37,941 nucleotides of DNA from Minisyncoccota bacterium (lineage in GTDB: Bacteria; Patescibacteriota; Microgenomatia; PFEM01; JAFGMK01). The first letter of the stretch is position 1. Each line of letters opens with the position of its first letter. The notes under the pieces were generated by a model, which saw nothing but the letters and a program-made list of their open reading frames with translations, was not told the origin of the DNA and ran no database searches. The position numbers were made by a program, and so were the translations under genes. Location of the stretch: contig JAFGMK010000006.1 of NCBI GenBank assembly GCA_016927565.1, positions 1 through 37,941 on the forward strand, read 5' to 3'. Positions 32,412-37,941 of this stretch are shown here, one piece after another.

Positions 32412-32839
32412 GCAAACGGCGAGGACAATTGTTTTGAAACCCACTCTAGGCCGGCACCAGGTTGATAATCGGTTAGCGCCTCAAGCAATTCTAACCCCCA
32501 CTCTAACGAAACCTGCTCTTGGCCTTCCCGCTCAATCAACCGCACTAATAAACTCATCGCCCGAGGCATAAATTGACGAGCTTTAAAAGTAAGCCTTTGA
32601 TAATCGGCAAAATACTTTTTGGCACTTCTGGTAGTCAACCTTTTTTTTTGGCTTTCGCTTAAACCGGGCATACAATCCAGCTGAAGGCCATCTCTTAAAA
32701 AACGCAAGGCGACTTCAAGAGCCTGACTTTCTTCTGCTTTATGATTGCCCTTTTTCGGGTGATCGAGAATCTCGAAAACCTCAGCGGCCGCCTCTTCCCA
32801 AGTAAATTCTTCCGAATCTTTTTTTATGTCATTAATCAC
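32408..32839 (-). CDS. Uncharacterised helical protein
   Basis: The 143-aa product is not recognised. It starts at a GTG with a strong AAGGAGGGG 2-6 nt before it. The protein is mainly helical and acidic at the N-terminus (WEEAAAEVFEILDHP), with a basic middle (SESQKKRLTTRSAKKYF). It lies directly upstream of the aspS promoter, on the same strand, so it may form a separate short unit. Confidence 0.6.
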   Translation of the reverse strand: MINDIKKDSEEFTWEEAAAEVFEILDHPKKGNHKAEESQALEVALRFLRDGLQLDCMPGLSESQKKRLTTRSAKKYFADYQRLTFKARQFMPRAMSLLVRLIEREGQEQVSLEWGLELLEALTDYQPGAGLEWVSKQLSSPFA

Positions 32840-33279
32840 TTCCCCTCCTTTTAAAAGAAACTGGGGTTTATTTTAACCAAAACCAGCCAAAATAACCAGT
32901 CTTCAGATACTAAGGCAATTACCTACTTTTCCTGACAACTCCCTTAACCCCGGGATTTTTTGCATATTAGACCCCGGGGGTTTTCAAAAAGACCGAGCAC
33001 ATACACACTAAGTACTCTTGGGCTAAAAATTAAAACACTTCCGGAGTAAGATGCTTGCGAAATATCGATATAGCTTCTTTTTAAGAAATCCGAGAAACTA
33101 GTGAATAAAAGTTTTCCTGCCTTCACCCTAAATCAAGAGAATGATCCCCAGCCTGAACCCAAAGGGATTCTTCGGCCTTCGGCCTCTGAACGGCAGGGCG
33201 GGAATTCTTCCCCCTCGCCGCTAGCAGAGTCCAAATGACAATGGATCAGGGCATTGCTCAAGTTTCCTTATGCATAAAC
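32840..33279. other. Gene-poor, hairpin-rich intergenic stretch
   Basis: I see no credible gene here; the 60-aa minus ORF at 32944 has no supporting start or family. It holds an inverted repeat CCCCGGG..CCCGGGG (32948-32979), a GGCC-TTC-GGCC type hairpin near 33173 and a GGCGGG..CGCC hairpin near 33198. The function is unknown. Confidence 0.45.
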
Positions 33280-33309
33280 TTGACAACAATAAAACCCGGG
33301 CGGTATAAT
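33280..33309 (+). promoter_or_regulatory. Strong promoter of the 35-aa ORF
   Basis: A consensus TTGACA (33280-33285), an 18-nt spacer and TATAAT (33304-33309) precede the ATG at 33319 by 9 nt, so the message has almost no leader. Confidence 0.75.
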
Positions 33310-33316
33310 GCGCCCG
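33297..33316. promoter_or_regulatory. Operator candidate around the -10 box
   Basis: CGGGCG (33297-33302) and CGCCCG (33311-33316) are a perfect inverted repeat exactly enclosing gTATAATg. A dimeric regulator bound here would block the promoter. Confidence 0.5.
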
Positions 33317-33318
33317 CC

Positions 33319-33426
33319 ATGAATAAATTGATTCATTTTGCCAATGACCTCATTTATTTTCCCCTTAAATGGGTTCGTGCCGTAATTATCCCGACCCAAA
33401 TAAGAGGAGGCTGGCAGCGACCTTAA
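33319..33426 (+). CDS. 35-aa ORF, possible leader peptide
   Basis: The frame starts at the ATG at 33319 (MNKLIHFANDLIYFPLKWVR...), well inside the track ORF, whose first 28 codons overlap the promoter. The peptide has an amphipathic hydrophobic middle (DLIYFPLKWVRAVIIP) and a basic end (RGGWQRP). Its last codons contain GGAGGCTG, which can pair with the 5' arm of the following terminator. So translation of this ORF could decide termination, as in leader-peptide attenuation. It could equally be a small membrane-associated protein. Confidence 0.5.
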   Translation: MNKLIHFANDLIYFPLKWVRAVIIPTQIRGGWQRP

Positions 33427-33453
33427 GCAAAAAAAGGAAAAAAGGAAAACAAC

Positions 33454-33476
33454 AGCCTCCGAAAGGAGGCTTTTTT
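33454..33476 (+). terminator. Intrinsic terminator/attenuator after the 35-aa ORF
   Basis: AGCCTCC-GAAA-GGAGGCT is a perfect 7-bp stem with a GNRA loop followed by six T. CAGCCTCC (33453-33460) can alternatively pair with GGAGGCTG (33406-33413) upstream, which would prevent termination. Confidence 0.85.
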
Positions 33477-33687
33477 AGTGAGACCAGAGCCCGCTTTGAC
33501 GGGGACTGAATATCACTAATTCCGCCATAGACCGCTCCGCGAGTCGTGCTGGATATAGAACTGAAAAGGCGCGGCGAGGTCAGGCGGGCAACTAAGCTGA
33601 GGCAAGTTTAGGTGGGTAAATATTGAATGAGGCACATCCCGGCACCAAATCGGGGAAAGACCGGAAATTATTACTAAAGAAGATTAC
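33477..33687 (+). other. GC-rich leader before the 33688 gene
   Basis: No ORF is supported in these 211 nt. Several helices are possible, such as CCCG..CGGG near 33492 and a long-range GCCCGC..GCGGGC. It may be the 5' leader of the next gene if the attenuator is read through. No known RNA class is recognised. Confidence 0.35.
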
Positions 33688-34506
33688 ATGGGAGAAAGAC
33701 TTAGAGACTTTCAGTTAGACGCAGGTTCTGCCTTAAAAGGATTGCCTCGCCAACTGGAAACAGGCGAGATTGAGGATCTTTATGCTTTTACCTCGATGGT
33801 GGCTCCTTTTTGGCCTTACGGAGATCAGGGACACCTAGTCGAAATTCTTCAGGAAAACAACTGCGCATTGCCTGGGGCTGGCGAGGGAGCCTTTAGTATT
33901 TACTGCGCCGGAAGACAATGTCTCGAAAGTTTTGATCTTGAGGGTCAAAACCCCCGGCCAGTTGGTCTAAGTTGGGAAGTCCGATATAGTGACGAGAGGC
34001 CCGAAAGAACACTTGCCGTCTGGATTACAGATCTAAAAATGTTTGTCTATCATCTTCAAGTAAATTGGCCGGAGGCTAGTTTTAATGCGGATATGATTGG
34101 CAATCTTATTCTGGGAAACAATGGAAGATTCCCAACGTCGACTCTTGCTGATTTTCCTGCGCTTTGCGTCGTATACGACACGATCACTGCTTTAGACGAG
34201 GAAAGCGCCAAGATACTGCCACCCTTAAGTAAAACTTTTAATGGCAAAACTGTTTATAAACCGGGTATGTTTGTTTGGAGATTGGTTCCTTTCTGGAGAG
34301 GATCACCAACAGAACTGGCCAAAGCGATCAGAGTTACTGATATCACTAAGCAAGGGAAAATCCCAGCAAAAGGGCGCGGCTGTCGAAGCATTGAAGCAAG
34401 CATTAGAAGGCATAATCGCTCCCAAAATAAACAACCAACAACTTTAGGACAAAGAAGACGACATAACCAAAGTCTTTATGATTGTCCCAGATATAAAAGA
34501 AAATAA
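33688..34506 (+). CDS. Uncharacterised protein, probably frameshifted near its end
   Basis: No family is recognised. Residues 1-215 look like a normal globular protein (ALPGAGEGAFSIYCAGRQC, VGLSWEVRYSDERPERTLAVW). The last 45 residues in this frame (CRSIEASIRRHNRSQNK...) look like noise. In the next frame the same DNA reads SQQKGAAVEALKQALEGIIA, ending with TAG at 34447, which is far more protein-like. A one-base shift near GGGAAAATCC (about 34354-34363) would join the two as ...TKQGKSQQKGAAVEALK. The cause could be an assembly error, a real mutation or slippage on the G/A run. It follows the attenuated 35-aa ORF and converges with recJ (4 nt). Confidence 0.55.
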   Translation: MGERLRDFQLDAGSALKGLPRQLETGEIEDLYAFTSMVAPFWPYGDQGHLVEILQENNCALPGAGEGAFSIYCAGRQCLESFDLEGQNPRPVGLSWEVRYSDERPERTLAVWITDLKMFVYHLQVNWPEASFNADMIGNLILGNNGRFPTSTLADFPALCVVYDTITALDEESAKILPPLSKTFNGKTVYKPGMFVWRLVPFWRGSPTELAKAIRVTDITKQGKIPAKGRGCRSIEASIRRHNRSQNKQPTTLGQRRRHNQSLYDCPRYKRK

Positions 34507-34510
34507 AGAG

Positions 34511-36196
34511 CTAGCTAGTCTTAATATCCTTCACCTTTAGCTCTAAATTCTTCCTGCCGTTCCATTCATTAAGAATCAAAGAAAAAGCCAGGTCAATTTT
34601 TTGACCCGGAGAAAGATCGGCATGAAATTGACTCAAACCAAAACCGATGCAATCAAAGACTTGTTTGGTTTCGGCATCGCGAACAGTCATTTTTAAATGT
34701 TTTTGCCCGCGGCCAACCAAACGGGTTTCAATAACCTCAGCACCCCGGACAGTAAAATCCGGCTGGGGATTGCCGATGCCAAAGGGAGAAAATTCTTGAA
34801 TCCGGTTAAAGAGAGCCAGGTTTAAGTCCGAAAGCCTGACCTCACAATCAACCTTAAGGGTTTTTTCAAGAATCCGGCTGTCGAGTCTTTGTTCGGCAAT
34901 AGTGATCAGTTTTTCTTTAAGCTTGTCCAGATTTTGAGTCTCGGCCGTAAAACCGGCCGCCATCGGATGGCCGCCGGCGTCGATTAACAAATTTTCTGCC
35001 TCCCGGATCGCCTCAATAATATTAAAACCATTAATCGACCGGGCGGAGGCTTTAGATTCTTTATCTCCCTGGCTGACAACAATCACCGGCAAGTAGAATT
35101 CTTCGGCCAGTTTTGAAGCCGCTAAACCGATCACTCCCTGATCCCAGTCTTTCTGATTGACAAAAATCAACTTAGCCCCGGCCACTCTTTGGGCTAACCA
35201 AGCCTCCCGAGCTTCTTGAGCAGTTTGAGCCATTAATTCCTGGCGGCGGCGGTTAACCAAATTGATCTTTTGAGCCAAACTGCGCGCCCGTGATCTGCTT
35301 CGAGTACACAGCAGCCGCAAAGAATCAAGCGGATCGTCAATCCGGCCGGAGGCATTCAACCGAGGTCCAATTCCGAAACCGACCTCATATATCCCCAGCG
35401 ATTTTGCCTCTATTCCCGCTTCTTTCATTAAAGTTTCAAGACCTAAACGGCGGGTTTTTTGCAACTGACCCAAACCATGAGTTATCAAGGAACGGTTCGG
35501 ACCCGTTACCGGCAAAAGGTCGGTAATTGTTCCGATAGCCACCAATTCTAAAAACCTTAAAATTTCCCCGGGTGGAATTATCCGGGCCGGGAAACTTTTA
35601 CTCAACTCTCGTGCCAGAATCCAGGCAACGCCGCTGCCCGAAAGCAAAGTGGTATGAACCACCGCCAGAGCCGGACATTTAGTCTTGGGCTTAACATGAT
35701 GATCGGTTACAATTGTTTCCAAACCCAGCTTTTGGGCAAACTTAATTTTTTCACCGGCGGTAATTCCCTGATCAACCGTAATCAAAAGTTTTAAATCAGG
35801 ATGCTTTTTTTTCAAATTTTTGATTGTCCCGACATTCAGCCCATAACCTTCTTTAATCCGATCGGGAATATGGGGCATTGCTTTTGCTTTCAGATGATGA
35901 AGAGTCTCCCACAAAATTGCCGCAGCGCAAATCCCGTCAGCATCGTAGTCGCCATAAACGATAACTTTTTCCTTTTGGGCAACTGCCTTTTTAATCCGGT
36001 TAACAGCTTTTTTGACTTGGGCTTGATTGATTTTTAAGGTTGACAGAGAAAGCAATTCCGGCGAAGAAGGGTCAAGAAAAGTTTTTCTTTCAGCCATCGA
36101 CATTATTTCCCGGTTTTTAAAAAGAATTTCAATAATTTCTTTTTGCCGGTTTTCTAATCCGCTCGATCTTAGATGTCCTAAAACTCGCCAGCGCAT
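34511..36196 (-). CDS. recJ: Single-stranded-DNA exonuclease RecJ
   Basis: This DHH-family 5'-3' exonuclease acts in recombination and mismatch or base-excision repair. The motifs are in order: VIVYGDYDADGICAAAI, LLITVDQGITAG, TIVTDHHVKPK, GSGVAWILA, GFGIGPRLNASGRIDDP, and DAGGHPMAAGF in the DHHA1 part, then an OB-type C-terminus. I place the start at the ATG at 36196 (MRWRVLGHLRSSG), 85 codons inside the track ORF, because the earlier codons are antisense to the 36218 gene and look like shadow sequence. The product is 561 aa, normal for RecJ. It diverges from the polymerase gene with 21 nt between them. Confidence 0.95.
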   Translation of the reverse strand: MRWRVLGHLRSSGLENRQKEIIEILFKNREIMSMAERKTFLDPSSPELLSLSTLKINQAQVKKAVNRIKKAVAQKEKVIVYGDYDADGICAAAILWETLHHLKAKAMPHIPDRIKEGYGLNVGTIKNLKKKHPDLKLLITVDQGITAGEKIKFAQKLGLETIVTDHHVKPKTKCPALAVVHTTLLSGSGVAWILARELSKSFPARIIPPGEILRFLELVAIGTITDLLPVTGPNRSLITHGLGQLQKTRRLGLETLMKEAGIEAKSLGIYEVGFGIGPRLNASGRIDDPLDSLRLLCTRSRSRARSLAQKINLVNRRRQELMAQTAQEAREAWLAQRVAGAKLIFVNQKDWDQGVIGLAASKLAEEFYLPVIVVSQGDKESKASARSINGFNIIEAIREAENLLIDAGGHPMAAGFTAETQNLDKLKEKLITIAEQRLDSRILEKTLKVDCEVRLSDLNLALFNRIQEFSPFGIGNPQPDFTVRGAEVIETRLVGRGQKHLKMTVRDAETKQVFDCIGFGLSQFHADLSPGQKIDLAFSLILNEWNGRKNLELKVKDIKTS

Positions 36197-36201
36197 GATG
36201 G

Positions 36202-36207
36202 TATAAT
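36202..36207 (+). promoter_or_regulatory. -10 box of the 36218 gene
   Basis: TATAAT ends 10 nt before the GTG start, giving a nearly leaderless message. No Shine-Dalgarno and no clear -35 are present. Confidence 0.45.
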
Positions 36208-36217
36208 AAAAAGCGTC

Positions 36218-37684
36218 GTGATTAATTCTAACAAAAAAATTCTCCTTTCCGAAGAGAAGAAAAAACTCATCCCCAAACCGGTCTGGAAAATCTTTAAAAC
36301 CTTCGCTTCGAAAGGTTATGAGATTTATTTGGTTGGCGGCGGAGTCAGAACCGTCCTGGGCGGCGACAAAAGCCACGATTGTGATCTTACCACCAATGCC
36401 AGTCCGGAAGTCATTCAGGGTCTTTTTGATGATTCTTTTTATGACAATCAATTCGGAACTGTGGGAATTCCGGTCCGATCAGGCAAAAAAGAAGAAGTTT
36501 ATGAAATTACCACCTACCGGACAGAAGAAGGCTATGCCGACCGGCGCCATCCCGACCGGGTAAGATGGGGCGAATCCCTGGAAGAGGATTTAAAAAGAAG
36601 AGAACTCACTTTTAATGCGATTGTGATTGGTCCCGCACTCACCAAAAAAACCCCAGGGAAACCCTCCGAATGGGACGGAAAAAGTTTAGAAATGATCGAT
36701 CTTTTTGGCGGTCAAAAGGACTTCAAAGATAAATTGGTTCGGACAGTCGGTGACCCAAACCAGCGATTTGCCGAAGATGCCCTGAGAATGATACGGGCAA
36801 TTCGTTTTGCCGCCCAGCTGGGTTTCATCATCGAAGGGCAAACCCTGGCGGCAATTCAAAATAATGCCGCTTTAATCCAACAAATCAGCGCCGAAAGAAT
36901 TCGGGATGAGCTCTTTAAGATTCTGGGAAGCAATTATCCTTATGAAGGTTATGTCTTTTTGAGAAATTCCGGTCTGGCCCAGAAAATTCTGCCCGAGGTA
37001 GAAAATTGCTTCGATGTCCAGCAAAAAAGCCCCGGCCGGCATCACATCCACGATGTCGGTGTCCACTCTTTGCTTTCAATGAAACTCGTTCCCTCGAAAG
37101 ACCCGCTGGTTCGTCTGGCTACCCTACTTCACGATGTCGGCAAGCCGGCTACGCGGCAAGTCGAAGAGAGCGGTTTAGTCACTTTTCATAATCACGAAAT
37201 TATTTCCACCTCAATCGCTTATAATGTTGGCAAACGCCTCCGGCTCTCCAAAAAACAGCTTAAGAAACTGACTACCCTGGTTCGATGGCATCAATTCACG
37301 GTCAATGAGAGACAGTCCGACAAGGCCATTCGCCGCTTCATCCGGCGAGTAGGTAAAGAAAATCTTGAAGCAATGCTGGCTTTAAGAGTCGGCGACCGGC
37401 TGGGCGGCGGCGCCCGGGAAACTTCCTGGCGGTTGGAGCGATTTAAAAAAAGATTGACTGAAGTTCAAAAACAACCCTTCACAGTCAAAGATCTGAAAAT
37501 TAACGGCCACGAAATAATGGAATTTTTAAAAATCAATCCCGGACCTCTGGTCGGCAAAATCCTAGCCGGACTTTTCACCGAGGTGGAAAAAGGAAAGCTG
37601 GAAAACCAAAGAGAGGCGCTTTTGAAAAAAGCTAAAGAAATCAATTCAAGTATTTTTAATCAGGAAGAGGAAAGGAAAAAATGA
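36218..37684 (+). CDS. tRNA nucleotidyltransferase / poly(A) polymerase family, with HD domain
   Basis: This class II nucleotidyltransferase adds CCA to tRNA ends or A-tails to RNA. The catalytic core is VGGGVRTVLGGDKSHDCDL (GG, then Asp-x-Asp), followed by RRELTFNAIVIG and the neck region AEDALRMIRAIRFAAQLGF and SAERIRDELFKIL. From about residue 280 an HD phosphohydrolase domain follows (HHIHDVGVHSLLS, ATLLHDVGKPATR, TFHNHE). This arrangement is that of bacterial CCA enzymes. Because tRNA-Gln here lacks an encoded CCA, CCA addition is the better guess. The start is GTG at 36218, just after TATAAT. The stop overlaps the next ATG. Confidence 0.92.
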   Translation: MINSNKKILLSEEKKKLIPKPVWKIFKTFASKGYEIYLVGGGVRTVLGGDKSHDCDLTTNASPEVIQGLFDDSFYDNQFGTVGIPVRSGKKEEVYEITTYRTEEGYADRRHPDRVRWGESLEEDLKRRELTFNAIVIGPALTKKTPGKPSEWDGKSLEMIDLFGGQKDFKDKLVRTVGDPNQRFAEDALRMIRAIRFAAQLGFIIEGQTLAAIQNNAALIQQISAERIRDELFKILGSNYPYEGYVFLRNSGLAQKILPEVENCFDVQQKSPGRHHIHDVGVHSLLSMKLVPSKDPLVRLATLLHDVGKPATRQVEESGLVTFHNHEIISTSIAYNVGKRLRLSKKQLKKLTTLVRWHQFTVNERQSDKAIRRFIRRVGKENLEAMLALRVGDRLGGGARETSWRLERFKKRLTEVQKQPFTVKDLKINGHEIMEFLKINPGPLVGKILAGLFTEVEKGKLENQREALLKKAKEINSSIFNQEEERKK

Positions 37685-37941
37685 CTGACACTGCACCCCG
37701 ATCGGAAGCAGCCGGCTTGACTGAGAGATTAAAAGAACTTGGAGAGAAAACCAGAGGCAAATTGCGAGATGACTTCCTTCAGGGTCATCGAGAAAAAAGC
37801 CGTCATTATCAAGAAAGAGGCGTTTTATCCCAAACCCGATCAGTCGTCGGAGAAAAAGATCCTGATGGTATGATTTTTGAAGCCCGGGAAGTACAAGTCT
37901 TTGGCGCCGAATCAGAACCAGAAAGTGACCCCAAATCAGAA
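37681..37941 (+). CDS. 5' part of an uncharacterised gene, cut by the window edge
   Basis: The ATG at 37681 overlaps the stop of the polymerase gene (ATGA) and has GGAAA before it. The 87 visible residues (MTDTAPRSEAAGLTERLKEL...) are very hydrophilic and charged, probably disordered or coiled coil. No domain is recognised, and the C-terminus is missing. Confidence 0.65.
   Translation, partial: MTDTAPRSEAAGLTERLKELGEKTRGKLRDDFLQGHREKSRHYQERGVLSQTRSVVGEKDPDGMIFEAREVQVFGAESEPESDPKSE

Noticed and set aside
32944-33126. 60-aa minus-strand ORF
   Set aside because: No ribosome site, no recognisable family, and it overlaps an inverted repeat; more likely chance.
33477-33687. RNase P RNA, tmRNA or SRP RNA in the GC-rich leader
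   Set aside because: The conserved GAGGAAAGTCC and ACAGAA blocks of RNase P, the tmRNA ends and the GGAAG-type SRP loop with its flanks were not found on either strand.
1-37941. Search for a CRISPR array
   Set aside because: No regularly spaced direct repeats of 20-40 nt are visible on either strand; the Cas4-like fold at 7542 stands alone.

Overview
The window most likely comes from a Patescibacteria (CPR) genome, perhaps a Microgenomates-like lineage. The reasons are an AspRS fused to a YbaK-type editing domain, very compact housekeeping genes, several uncharacterised single-pass membrane proteins, and promoters whose -10 box sits only 6-10 nt before the start codon. The phylum is my inference; no marker here proves it. 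Standard code 11 fits, with TGA as a stop.

Layout. (1) 1-1780: minus-strand housekeeping cluster with a RdgB/Ham1-like NTP pyrophosphatase, a small inorganic pyrophosphatase-like protein and an uncharacterised protein. (2) 1835-23858: a roughly 22 kb accessory island. Two paralogous large serine recombinases, both on the plus strand, lie at or near its ends, and each is followed by a single-pass membrane protein. (3) 4568-15984: a tightly packed nine-gene minus-strand operon. It starts with a LexA/CI-like self-cleaving repressor and runs through a type IIG-like restriction-methylation enzyme, an OLD-family ATPase/nuclease, a DUF2130 coiled-coil protein, a DUF2779 nuclease/exonuclease, two TPR-like proteins, a helical protein and a TIR-domain protein. 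It reads as a repressor-controlled defence island. (4) 16039-20437: a divergent phage-like module on the plus strand with a small HNH protein (apparently an AUA start), an attenuator-like leader, ParB-MTase, a second MTase, and terminase small and large subunits. No portal or capsid genes follow. (5) 20531-20719: a strongly structured RNA leader with what looks like a bistable Shine-Dalgarno sequestor, in front of a PD-(D/E)XK nuclease gene. (6) 24058-24128: tRNA-Gln(CUG).

(7) 24159-37941: housekeeping and envelope genes. These are an MFS exporter, an Fe-S aldo/keto reductase, gltX, a membrane protein, a D,D-carboxypeptidase, a T-box-controlled aspS, a short attenuated transcription unit with a 35-aa ORF, a hypothetical gene that is probably frameshifted, recJ, a CCA/poly(A) polymerase family gene, and a truncated gene at the right edge.

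The most noteworthy signals are the RNA element before the 20720 gene, the LexA-like-controlled defence operon back to back with a capsid-less packaging module, and the small-ORF attenuator at 33280-33476. All protein calls come from motif recognition by eye. No database search was possible.
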